26,504 bases of DNA from Massilia sp. UBA2604 (GTDB taxonomy: Bacteria; Pseudomonadota; Gammaproteobacteria; Burkholderiales; Burkholderiaceae_D). A program made the translations under genes and the position numbers. The stretch lies in the NCBI GenBank assembly GCA_002339265.1, contig DDKG01000233.1, positions 1-26,504 on the forward strand, written 5' to 3'. Below are positions 8,830-16,235 of this stretch, piece by piece (the stretch's first letter is position 1; the number at the start of each line of letters is the position of its first letter). The notes below the pieces were generated by a model, which was not told where the DNA came from, made no database searches, and saw only the letters and a list, made by a program, of their open reading frames with translations.

Positions 8830-11800
8830 GAACCATTTTGACGTTCCTGGCCTGGCTGCTGCTGGCGTTCACCCCCGCACTGGCCCACGCCGCCCCGCTG
8901 CAGCTTGCGCAGGGCGCCGAGGTGGTCGAGGCCTGGCCGGCGGTGACCATCCTGCGCGATCCCGACAGCCGGCTCGACGCCGCCGCCGCCCTCGCCGCAA
9001 CCGACCGCTTCGAGCATCCGCGGACGGCGCACGCCAGTCTCGGCATGCAGCCCGGCGCCACCTGGGTGCGGATTCCGCTCCAGGTGCCGCACGACGCCAC
9101 CGGCGGCTGGGTGATGCAGATCGACTACGCGCTCCTGGACGAGGTCGACGTCCATCTCGCCGGCCGTGACGGCATGCGCCATCTCGCCTCCCTGGGGCGC
9201 ATGCAGCAGCCATCCGGCGACGCCCTCAAGGGCCGGGTGCCGGCCGCCGTGCTGCGCCTGGCGCCGGGCGAAGAGTACACGGTGCTGGTGCGGGTGGACT
9301 CGGTCGGCCCCAAGATCCTGCCGATCACCTTCATGCAGCCCGCCGCCGTGCTCGACGAGGCGCTGGGCGAACAGGTCTTGCAGGGCCTGCTGCTCGGCCT
9401 GCGCATCACCCTGATCCTGTATGCGCTCGGCCAGTGGTACACGCTGCGCGAGCACCTGTTCGGCAAGTATGCCCTGCTGGCGACCGGCGTGACCGTGTAT
9501 TCGGTGGCCTGGTTCGGCCTCGCCGGCCAGTACCTGTGGCCGGGGAACCTGTGGCTGCTCGAACATGGCGCAGGCCTGGCCTCGGCCCTGGCTTCGTGCG
9601 GCGCCTACCTGTTCGTGGAGCACGCGCTGGCGCGGCCCGGCCAGGACCGCATCTTCAGCCGCCTGATGAAGACCTTCGCCGCGCTGTGCCTGGTGACGGC
9701 GATCGGCTTCGCGGCGGGCCTGATCGGCCACCGCCACCTGGTCGCGATCGTCGGCACACTCGGCATCATGCCGATGCTGTTCGGCCTGCCCGGCGCGTTC
9801 CGGCGCGCCCGCGCAGGCGACGCGGTCGGCACCTATTTCCTGATCGGCTGGGCGGTCACCTTCGCCACCTCGCTGGTCACGGCCCAGCTCATCAACGGCA
9901 AGTTGCCGGCCAATTTCTGGACCATGCACGCGCTGGTGTTCGGCAGCACCTTCAATATGCTGGTGTTCATGCGCATCCTCGGCCTGCGCACCAAGGCCAT
10001 GCAGGCGGCGATGCTGCGCGCCGAGGCCAGCACCCGGCTCAAGTCCGAGTTCCTGGCCAATATGAGCCACGAAATCCGGACCCCGATGAATGCCATCATC
10101 GGCATGAGCCGGCTGGCCCTGATGAGCGAGCCGGCGCCGGTCCTGCGCAACTACCTGGGCAAGATCCTGGGAGCGGGCGAGCACCTGATGGTCATCATCG
10201 ACGACATCCTCGATTTCTCGCGCATCGAGGCCGGCAAGCTGCACATCGAGGCAGTCGCGTTCGAGCTCGACGAGATGCTCGAACACCTTTCCAGCCTGCT
10301 GGGCGCGAAGGCCGAGGCCAAGGGCATCGAACTGATCTTCCGGGTCGCTCCCGACGTCCCGCAGCGCCTGGTCGGCGACCCCTTGCGCCTGGGCCAGGTG
10401 CTCGTCAACCTGGCCGGCAATGCGGTCAAGTTCACCGAACGCGGCGAGATCGTGGTCGCGGTCGACGCCGTCCCCGCCGCGCCAGCGCCGGCCGGCGCCG
10501 ACGACCGGATCACGCTGGCGTTCTCGGTCAGCGACACCGGCATCGGCATGAACCAGGAGCAGGTCGGACGCCTGTTCCAGTCGTTCAGCCAGGCCGACAG
10601 CTCGACCACCCGCAAATACGGCGGCACCGGCCTGGGCCTGTCGATCTCGCGCCAGCTGGTGGAACTCATGGACGGCCAGATCTCGGTGCGCAGCGCGCCG
10701 GGCGAAGGCAGCCGCTTCACCTTCAGCGTGCCGCTGGGGATCGGCGACGGCCAGGCCGTCGCCAGCGCCGTGCGCCGCGCCATGCTGCTGGACGTGCGCG
10801 CGCTGGTGGTCGACGACAGCGTCACCGCGCGCGCCGCTCTGTCCGAGATGCTCGGCACCCTCGGCGTGCATGCTGACACCGCCGCCTCGGGCGAGGAATG
10901 CCTGGAACTGCTGGCGCGCGCCGACGCCGCCGGCAAGCCCTACCAGATCGTGCTGATGGACTACCTGATGCCGGGCCTGGACGGCATCGAGACGATCCGC
11001 CGCATCCGCCGCAGCGCCCAGGAACACGGGCGCGACTGCCCGCCGCCGGCCATCCTGATGATTTCGGCCTGCACCCGCGAAACCGTCATCGATGAGGAAG
11101 GCGAACTGCCGGTCGATGCGTTTCTTCACAAGCCGGTCGGACCGGCCCTGCTTTACCACAGCCTGCTGCAGGTCCTGCACCCGCAGCTCGGCCCCGACGA
11201 TACGATGGAAAAATACCTGCCGGCCATGGCCGACTTACCGCGCCTGGATGGCGCGCGCATCCTGCTGGCCGAAGACAATGCCAATAACCGCGAAGTGGCG
11301 CTCGATTTCATGGCCGCGGCCCGCATGCAGGTCGACGTCGCCTTCAACGGCGTGGAGGCCGTGCGCATGGCGCGCGAGGGCGATTACGACCTGGTCCTGA
11401 TGGACATCCAGATGCCCGAGATGGACGGCTTGAGCGCCACGCGCGAAATCCGCCAGGACGCACGCCTCTGCGAATTGCCGATCGTGGCCATGACCGCGCA
11501 CGCGCTGGCCAGCGACCGCGCGCTGAGCCGTCTGGCCGGCATGAACGACCATGTAACGAAGCCGATCGACCCCGACCTGCTGTTCTGCACCCTGCTCAAA
11601 TGGATCGACCCCGAACGTCTGGTCGGGCGCGAGGCGCCGCTGGCCAGCCGTCCGGCGCAGCCGGAGCCGGATACTGCGGCCGGAGTCCTGCCGTCGGTGC
11701 CGGGCATCGACTGGCGCCTGGCCCTGGAAAACGTCGATGGCCAACGCACCCGCCTGGAAAAACGCGCCGGCAGCTTTGTGCGCGAATACGCGAGCGCGCC

Positions 11801-12302
11801 GCGCATCCTGCGCGAGGCACTGGCGGCGGGCGACCATGCGCGCCTGCAGGCGCTGGCGCACAACCTGAAGTCGAGCGCCGGCTACGTCGGCGCTTTCGAG
11901 CTCGCCGGCGCGGCAGGCCGCCTCGAACAGGACCTGCGCGCCGGACTGCTGGAAGGGGTCAGGCGCCAGGTGCCGGCGCTGATGGCGGCGGCCGAATCGG
12001 TGCTGGCGGGCCTGGCCCAGCTGGCCGCCGCGACCCTGCCGAAGCCGAGCGATCCCGAGGCGCTGGCCGCGGTGATCGCGCGCCTGGACGGCTACCTGCG
12101 CAGCGACGATGCGCGCGCCGAGGACGCGCTGGCCCAGCTCGAAGCCCTGCTCGCGGCCAGCGTCGACCCGAACCTGTACGACGCCGCGCTGGAAGCCGTG
12201 CGGCGCGCGGTCGCCGATATCGAGTATGCTGCCGCGCTGGCGCCGCTGACCGCGTTGGCCGCCCAGCTCGACCTCAGCCCCTGTCCGGAAAATAGCCGAT
12301 GA
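8826..12302 (+). CDS. 7TMR-DISM hybrid sensor histidine kinase with two receiver domains and Hpt (copy 2)
   Basis: The 1158-residue protein is collinear with the kinase at 4393 throughout. It has a signal peptide (cleavage near AHA, 22), a DISMED2 sensor, a seven-helix 7TMR-DISM module, HisKA (His415 in NMSHEIRTP), HATPase_c, REC1 (Asp712), REC2 (Asp860) and Hpt (His1012 in HNLKSS). All phosphorelay residues are intact. The most divergent parts are the periplasmic sensor, a short insertion in REC1 (about 725-735), and the REC2-Hpt linker, which lacks the Ala/Pro repeat of copy 1. At DNA level the copies share long exact runs, for example 47 bp at 10569-10615 and 6142-6188. The start overlaps the DUF422 stop and the stop overlaps the next start, so these three genes are almost certainly cotranslated. 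The paralogues may sense different ligands and converge on the REC-GGDEF protein (inference). Confidence 0.94.
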   Translation: MRTILTFLAWLLLAFTPALAHAAPLQLAQGAEVVEAWPAVTILRDPDSRLDAAAALAATDRFEHPRTAHASLGMQPGATWVRIPLQVPHDATGGWVMQIDYALLDEVDVHLAGRDGMRHLASLGRMQQPSGDALKGRVPAAVLRLAPGEEYTVLVRVDSVGPKILPITFMQPAAVLDEALGEQVLQGLLLGLRITLILYALGQWYTLREHLFGKYALLATGVTVYSVAWFGLAGQYLWPGNLWLLEHGAGLASALASCGAYLFVEHALARPGQDRIFSRLMKTFAALCLVTAIGFAAGLIGHRHLVAIVGTLGIMPMLFGLPGAFRRARAGDAVGTYFLIGWAVTFATSLVTAQLINGKLPANFWTMHALVFGSTFNMLVFMRILGLRTKAMQAAMLRAEASTRLKSEFLANMSHEIRTPMNAIIGMSRLALMSEPAPVLRNYLGKILGAGEHLMVIIDDILDFSRIEAGKLHIEAVAFELDEMLEHLSSLLGAKAEAKGIELIFRVAPDVPQRLVGDPLRLGQVLVNLAGNAVKFTERGEIVVAVDAVPAAPAPAGADDRITLAFSVSDTGIGMNQEQVGRLFQSFSQADSSTTRKYGGTGLGLSISRQLVELMDGQISVRSAPGEGSRFTFSVPLGIGDGQAVASAVRRAMLLDVRALVVDDSVTARAALSEMLGTLGVHADTAASGEECLELLARADAAGKPYQIVLMDYLMPGLDGIETIRRIRRSAQEHGRDCPPPAILMISACTRETVIDEEGELPVDAFLHKPVGPALLYHSLLQVLHPQLGPDDTMEKYLPAMADLPRLDGARILLAEDNANNREVALDFMAAARMQVDVAFNGVEAVRMAREGDYDLVLMDIQMPEMDGLSATREIRQDARLCELPIVAMTAHALASDRALSRLAGMNDHVTKPIDPDLLFCTLLKWIDPERLVGREAPLASRPAQPEPDTAAGVLPSVPGIDWRLALENVDGQRTRLEKRAGSFVREYASAPRILREALAAGDHARLQALAHNLKSSAGYVGAFELAGAAGRLEQDLRAGLLEGVRRQVPALMAAAESVLAGLAQLAAATLPKPSDPEALAAVIARLDGYLRSDDARAEDALAQLEALLAASVDPNLYDAALEAVRRAVADIEYAAALAPLTALAAQLDLSPCPENSR

Positions 12303-13237
12303 ACGTAGTGGAGACACAGAAGGTCCTGGTGGCGGACGACGACGCCATCAATCGCGAGGTGCTGGGCGAACTGCTCAAGCCCGAATACACGGTGGTGCTG
12401 GCCCGGAACGGCGCGCAGACCCTGGAGCGCGCCGCGCGCCACCTGCCCGACCTGATCCTGCTGGACGTGATGATGCCCGACATGGACGGCTACGAGGTAC
12501 TGCGCCGCCTGCGCGGCGAGCCGCGCACGGCCCACATCTCGGTGATCTTCATCTCGGGCCTGGACCGCCCCGAGGACGAGGCCAACGGCCTCAAGATGGG
12601 CGCCTCGGACTACATCGTCAAGCCGTTCAACCAGACCGTGGTGATGGCGCGCGTGGCGCTGCACCTGCAGGTGGTGCGCCAGCGCCGCATGCTGGAACGC
12701 TTGGCGAACATCGACGGCCTGACCGAGCTGGCCAACCGCCGCCGCTTCGACGAGATGTACAACCTCGAATGGCAGCGCGCGCGGCGTTCGGGCCGGCCGC
12801 TGTCGCTGGCCCTGCTCGACATCGACGCCTTCAAGCAGTTCAACGACCGCTACGGCCACCCGGCCGGCGACCGCGCGCTGCGATCGGTGGCGCGGGTGGC
12901 CGGCGCCGCCATGCGCCGCCCGGGCGACCTGGCGGCGCGCTACGGCGGCGAGGAATTGCTGCTCCTCATGCCGGAGACCGACGCGCTCGACGGGCGCCGG
13001 GTGGCCGAGGCGGTGCGCGAGGCGGTGACCGCACTGAACATCGCGCACGAGGCGTCCAGCGTGGCGCCGCTGGTGACGGTGAGCATCGGCGGCGCCACCC
13101 TCGATCCGGACGGAGACGAAGAGCAGGCCGAGCTGTTCGAGGCGGCCGACGCCCAGTTGTACCGCGCCAAGCAGAATGGCCGCAACCAGGTGTGGTGGCG
13201 CGAGGCGCTGTCAACGTTAAATATGGATGAGCATTGA
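12299..13237 (+). CDS. Response regulator with GGDEF diguanylate cyclase domain, 3' end altered by an IS
   Basis: The 312-residue protein joins an N-terminal receiver (Asp56 in LILLDVMMPDMDG; Lys108) to a GGDEF domain (about 135-300). Motifs include DGLTELANRR and active-site GGEEL (216-220), an accepted functional variant. RPGD (207-210) sits at the standard inhibitory I-site position, so product inhibition by c-di-GMP is expected. It resembles PleD/WspR-type cyclases that make c-di-GMP on phosphorylation. The ATG overlaps the stop of kinase 2 (ATGA), so the kinase Hpt is the obvious phosphodonor (inference). An IS1595-type element inserted after codon 301: the last 11 residues (EALSTLNMDEH) and the stop are encoded by the IS end. 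Joining the target-site copies restores a 305-residue protein ending WWRDGAA. The domains are untouched, so function is probably retained. Confidence 0.93.
   Translation: MNVVETQKVLVADDDAINREVLGELLKPEYTVVLARNGAQTLERAARHLPDLILLDVMMPDMDGYEVLRRLRGEPRTAHISVIFISGLDRPEDEANGLKMGASDYIVKPFNQTVVMARVALHLQVVRQRRMLERLANIDGLTELANRRRFDEMYNLEWQRARRSGRPLSLALLDIDAFKQFNDRYGHPAGDRALRSVARVAGAAMRRPGDLAARYGGEELLLLMPETDALDGRRVAEAVREAVTALNIAHEASSVAPLVTVSIGGATLDPDGDEEQAELFEAADAQLYRAKQNGRNQVWWREALSTLNMDEH
13196..13203. repeat. Target-site duplication, left copy
   Basis: TGGCGCGA immediately precedes the left terminal repeat and is repeated exactly at 14274-14281. Eight bases is the typical duplication length for IS1595-family elements. 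This copy lies in frame in the GGDEF gene. Confidence 0.93.
13204..13219 (+). repeat. Left terminal inverted repeat of the IS
   Basis: The first ten bases (GGCGCTGTCA) match the complement of the right end exactly, and 14 of the 16 bases match overall. These bases also encode the new C-terminus of the GGDEF protein. Confidence 0.9.
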
Positions 13238-13291
13238 ACTGCTGAGCTGATCCGCGGTCCAACCCTGGTTGACATCGGTTGGGAGCGCGCC

Positions 13292-14260
13292 ATGAAAGCA
13301 CCGAAGTTTGCGAAGCTGTTCGCCCAGCTGCCGCTGCTGAACCAGCCGCAGCGCCGTCAGGTACTGGACGCCCTGCATCCGGCAGCCGGGCTCGATCGCG
13401 TAGTCGCCCTGATCGACGAGATCAGGTCAAGTACGCGGCGCTGTCCGGAGTGCGCCTGCGAGCGTTGTCACCGGCACGGCCAAGCCAACGATTTGCAACG
13501 TTTTCGCTGTTGCGCCTGCGGACGCACCTTCAACGACCTGACCGGCACGCCGCTGGCGCGGCTCAGGCACAAAGGCAAGTGGCTCGACTATCTGGAAACG
13601 GTGCTCGATTCCCGCACGGTCCGCTCTGCGGCCAAGCGTGTCGGCGTGCACCGCAATACCGCCTTTCGCTGGCGCCACCGCTTTCTGGAGCGGGTCAAGG
13701 ACGACCGGCCGGCGCGGCTAAGCGGCATCGTCGAGGCCGACGAAACGTTCCTGCTCGAATCGCAGAAGGGCTCGCGCAAGCTCGACCGCCCGCCGCGCAA
13801 GCGTGGCGGCAGGGCCGCCTTGTGCGGCATCTCCCATCACCTCGACTGCATCCTGGTGGCGCGCGATCGCAACGGCCAGACCATCGACGCCGTCACCGGC
13901 CGCGGCGCTTTGAAGGCGGCCCACCTGGTCAAGCACCTGCTGCCGAAACTCGCTCCCCAGGCGTTGCTGGTCACCGACGGCAACGCCGCGTATCCCGCTT
14001 TCGCCCGGGCGCATGGCATCGCGCATCAGGCGGTCAATCTCCGAGCCGGCGAACGAGTCCGCCCGGGCATCGACGGCGCCATCCATATCCAGAACGTCAA
14101 TGCCTATCACCGGCGCTTCAAGGAATGGCTGGCGCGTTTCCATGGCGTGGCGTCGTGCCGACTGCCGAACTATCTGGGCTGGCATTGGGCACGCGATGGC
14201 GGACGAGTCACTTCCGTCGAGCAATTGCTGCGCATCGCGTTCGGAGTCATCAACAGCTAA
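13292..14260 (+). CDS. IS1595-family (ISXO2-like) transposase
   Basis: The 322-residue transposase starts with an N-terminal zinc ribbon (C51-x2-C54 and C73-x2-C76). A helix-turn-helix-like segment follows (VRSAAKRVGVHRNTAFRWRHRFL, 110-132), then the ISXO2-like DDE-fold catalytic domain. Catalytic candidates are Asp150 (GIVEADETF), Asp229 (LLVTDGNAAY) and the third motif HIQNVNAYHRRFKEWL (265-280). The HxQNxN signature is characteristic of IS1595. A GGGAG ribosome-binding site (13281-13285) supports the ATG at 13292. The gene is full length without frameshift or premature stop. The enzyme would cut and rejoin the terminal repeats found at the element ends. Confidence 0.95.
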   Translation: MKAPKFAKLFAQLPLLNQPQRRQVLDALHPAAGLDRVVALIDEIRSSTRRCPECACERCHRHGQANDLQRFRCCACGRTFNDLTGTPLARLRHKGKWLDYLETVLDSRTVRSAAKRVGVHRNTAFRWRHRFLERVKDDRPARLSGIVEADETFLLESQKGSRKLDRPPRKRGGRAALCGISHHLDCILVARDRNGQTIDAVTGRGALKAAHLVKHLLPKLAPQALLVTDGNAAYPAFARAHGIAHQAVNLRAGERVRPGIDGAIHIQNVNAYHRRFKEWLARFHGVASCRLPNYLGWHWARDGGRVTSVEQLLRIAFGVINS

Positions 14261-14273
14261 GGATGACAGCGCC
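14258..14273 (-). repeat. Right terminal inverted repeat of the IS
   Basis: The complement reads GGCGCTGTCA and then continues with partial matches to the left end. The transposase TAA (14258-14260) falls inside it. Confidence 0.9.
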
Positions 14274-14281
14274 TGGCGCGA
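14274..14281. repeat. Target-site duplication, right copy
   Basis: TGGCGCGA is identical to 13196-13203. Reading on in the GGDEF frame gives codons for D, G, A, A and then TGA at 14292-14294. This is the ancestral end of the interrupted gene, only 3 bp from the convergent DedA stop. Confidence 0.93.
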
Positions 14282-14297
14282 CGGCGCCGCTTGAACA

Positions 14298-14906
14298 TTA
14301 CTGGGCCTTTGCGCGCTTCTTGAAGGTTGCCACGCGGTACAGGTACCAGCCCAGCAGGCCGATCAGGATCGCCTTCGATACCGGGTCGACGTACTCGGCC
14401 ACGCGCTCATACTGGCTTTCCAGCATATAGCCGGCGCCGGTCAGGATGCCGGTCCAGACCAGCGAACCTACCGTCGAGTACAACAGGAACTGCCCCATCG
14501 GCATGCAGGCCAGGCCGGCCGGGACCGAGATCAGGGTGCGGATGGCCGGGATCAGGCGCCCGAACAGCACGACCTTGCGTCCGTGTTTCTCGAATGACTC
14601 CATCGCATGCTCGATGTCGCCATGGGTCACGGTCAGCCAACGCGCATGCTTGTCGGCAAATTTCTCCAGGCGCTCCTTGCCATAGACCTTGCCGGCGTAA
14701 TACCAGGGCAAGGCGCCCGCCACCGAGCCGGCGGTGCCGGCGATCAACACCCCGACCACGCTCAGGTCGCCACGGGCGGCGACGAAGCCGGCGAACGGCA
14801 TGATCAGCTCGGACGGGATCGGCGGGAAGATATTTTCCAGCGCCATCAGCGCAAACACGGCGAAGTAGCCGCCGCTCTGCATGAACTCGGTAATGAAGTC
14901 GAACAC
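14298..14906 (-). CDS. DedA-family membrane protein
   Basis: This integral membrane protein of about 202 residues belongs to the DedA / SNARE-associated (VTT) family. Members act in membrane-potential homeostasis, polymyxin resistance and phospholipid flipping. Family motifs are visible: LMALENIFPPIPSE early in the protein and the GRLIPAIRTLISVPAG signature in the middle, with hydrophobic helices on either side. Two in-frame GTG starts exist, at 14915 and 14906. I prefer 14906 because ACGGAG lies 8 nt upstream of it, while the same bases abut the first GTG. It lies just downstream of the AraC-type gene on the same strand (19-bp gap), probably one transcript. An IS now sits beyond its 3' end. 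The substrate is not predictable from sequence. Confidence 0.9.
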   Translation of the reverse strand: MFDFITEFMQSGGYFAVFALMALENIFPPIPSELIMPFAGFVAARGDLSVVGVLIAGTAGSVAGALPWYYAGKVYGKERLEKFADKHARWLTVTHGDIEHAMESFEKHGRKVVLFGRLIPAIRTLISVPAGLACMPMGQFLLYSTVGSLVWTGILTGAGYMLESQYERVAEYVDPVSKAILIGLLGWYLYRVATFKKRAKAQ

Positions 14907-14924
14907 GGGAGGCACTCCGTCTGG

Positions 14925-15416
14925 TTAGGCAGCCTCCACGATAGCCAGTTCGATAGCCTGCTTCTGTTCGCTTACGAACGGACCGTCGCCGGCGCCGCGT
15001 GCGTTCAGGCAACGCCAGACGTGGGGCGACAGGCCGATCACCTCGTGGAAGGTGCGGGTAAAGTGCGACTGGTCGCAAAAACCGTGGGCGTGGGCAATGG
15101 TGGTAAGCGGCATGCTGGAGCCGACCATCGCTTCGCAGGCGGCCGCCAGCCGGCGCCGGATCACGTACACGCGTGGCGGCACGCCGACGCTATGCTTGAA
15201 TGCGCGCGTGAAGTGGCTGACGCTCAGGCCAAGGGTCGCCGCCAGGCTGGCCGTGCGCAGGGTGCTGCCCAGGTTGGCATCGATGTAGTCGGTGACCCGC
15301 CTGACCTGCCAGCGCGGCAGGCCGCCGTGGCTTGGCCGGACGGCCGGCAAGTCGAGCGGGAACGCGATCGGCAAGTCGGCCGAAAAGCGGCTCGGGATCG
15401 ATGTCGCTGTTTGCAT
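14925..15416 (-). CDS. Short AraC-family transcriptional regulator
   Basis: The 163-residue protein consists almost wholly of an AraC/XylS DNA-binding domain (about 37-140) with two helix-turn-helix units. The first is TASLAATLGLSVSHFTRAFKHSVG and the second TTIAHAHGFCDQSHFTRTFHEVIG, the latter with the family-typical G(F/Y)-x2-Q-SHF-x-R-x-F pattern. There is no cupin or other sensor domain; the 35 residues before the HTH look unstructured, so it may work without a ligand, like the MarA/SoxS group. GGAGAG five bases before the ATG supports the start. It precedes DedA on the same strand and follows an orphan NarL/LuxR-type response regulator after a 128-bp gap with a strong palindrome, so it could be that regulator's target (inference). 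Confidence 0.9.
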   Translation of the reverse strand: MQTATSIPSRFSADLPIAFPLDLPAVRPSHGGLPRWQVRRVTDYIDANLGSTLRTASLAATLGLSVSHFTRAFKHSVGVPPRVYVIRRRLAAACEAMVGSSMPLTTIAHAHGFCDQSHFTRTFHEVIGLSPHVWRCLNARGAGDGPFVSEQKQAIELAIVEAA

Positions 15417-15504
15417 GGTGCTCTCCAGTGTCGGGTGGTGGACGATCTGGACAGCATGTTGCAGTGCGACGTTGATATTGCACAGACAAGATAGGGGCTA
15501 TGCT

Positions 15505-15527
15505 TACCCCCACGAAAGTGGGGGGTA
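15505..15527. promoter_or_regulatory. C/G-rich palindrome upstream of the AraC-type gene (operator or hairpin)
   Basis: CCCCCAC (15507-15513), a GAAA loop, and GTGGGGG (15518-15524) form a perfect 7-bp stem. Flanking bases extend it to TACCCCC...GGGGGGTA. A second small inverted repeat, ATAG-N3-CTAT (15491-15501), adjoins it. It lies about 90-110 bp upstream of the AraC-type start and just after the response-regulator stop. TAC/GTA-bounded arms recall NarL-type heptamers, so an operator for the adjacent regulator is possible. With no T-run on either strand, a classical terminator is less likely. Confidence 0.45.
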
Positions 15528-15544
15528 GCCGACTTCCGGCCTGT

Positions 15545-16177
15545 TCAGATTTCCAGGAATCCGCGCTCGATACCGATGGTCACCGCATGGGTCCGGTTAT
15601 TGGCGCCCAGCTTGTCCATGATGCTGCGCAGGTGGCCCTTGACCGTGTCCTCGGACAGGTTCAGGGCGGCGCCGATCTGCTTGTTGCCGTTGCCGCGCGC
15701 GATCAGCTCGAGCACCTGCAGCTCGCGCACGGTCAGGCTCTCCTGGCCCAGGTGGCGCGCCAGCTCGCCTGCGATTTCGGACGGAATGTAGCGATGGCCG
15801 GCGGCCAGCACGCGGATCGCGTCGGTCAGCTCCTTGCGCAGGGAGCTCTTGAGCAGATAGCCCTGGGCCCCGCTCTTGATCGCCTGCATGGCGCGGGCGT
15901 CGCCGCGGAATGTCGTCAGGATGGCCAGGCAGGCATGAGGGAATTCGGCGCGGATCGCGGCGATCGCATCCATCCCGTTCAGGTGCGGCATCTGCAGGTC
16001 GATCAGGGTAACGTGGGGCCGCAGCTTGCGATAGAGGGCGATCGCCTCGTGGCCGTCGGCCGCTTCGCCCACCACGCGCATGTCGGGCTGGCTGGAGATC
16101 ACCGCCGCGATCCCCTCGCGCATCAGGGGATGGTCGTCGGCGATCAGGACGTCGATGGTACGCTGTTGACTGTTCAC
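15545..16177 (-). CDS. NarL/FixJ-type (LuxR HTH) response regulator
   Basis: The 210-residue protein has an N-terminal receiver domain with acidic pair Asp14/Asp15, phospho-acceptor Asp60 (LIDLQMP) and a conserved Lys in YLLKSS. Its C-terminal LuxR-type helix-turn-helix is LTVRELQVLELIARGNGNKQIGAALNLSEDTVKGHL. The receiver is canonical, so phosphorylation-dependent dimerisation and DNA binding are expected. I place the start at GTG 16177 because AAAAGGA lies five bases upstream; an in-frame ATG at 16210 lacks such a site. No histidine kinase is adjacent, so it is an orphan here; its partner kinase may lie elsewhere. The palindrome downstream, ahead of the AraC-type gene, is a candidate target. 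Confidence 0.92.
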   Translation of the reverse strand: MNSQQRTIDVLIADDHPLMREGIAAVISSQPDMRVVGEAADGHEAIALYRKLRPHVTLIDLQMPHLNGMDAIAAIRAEFPHACLAILTTFRGDARAMQAIKSGAQGYLLKSSLRKELTDAIRVLAAGHRYIPSEIAGELARHLGQESLTVRELQVLELIARGNGNKQIGAALNLSEDTVKGHLRSIMDKLGANNRTHAVTIGIERGFLEI

Positions 16178-16235
16178 GTTGATCCTTTTCTTGTTCTTGG
16201 CGGGCATCATGCCAGCGCCGGCAGGCGGCGTCCAG

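Larger units (their letters stand above)
13204..14273 (+). mobile_element. Complete IS1595-family insertion sequence (1070 bp)
   Basis: The boundaries are defined by perfect 10-bp terminal inverted repeats, GGCGCTGTCA at 13204-13213 and its complement at 14264-14273. They extend to 14 of 16 matches. The element is flanked by an exact 8-bp duplication (TGGCGCGA). It contains one intact ISXO2-like transposase gene on the plus strand, and the transposase stop lies inside the right terminal repeat. All parts look functional, and the unmutated duplication suggests a recent insertion. It lies at the junction of the GGDEF gene and the convergent DedA gene. Confidence 0.95.

Noticed and set aside
8508..11180. 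An 890-codon minus-strand open frame opposite kinase 2
   Set aside because: It has the same shadow composition as the frame opposite kinase 1, and resembles it because the two kinases are paralogues.
12299..13237. Calling the GGDEF gene a pseudogene because of the IS
   Set aside because: Only the last four ancestral residues are replaced; receiver, GGEEL and I-site are intact.
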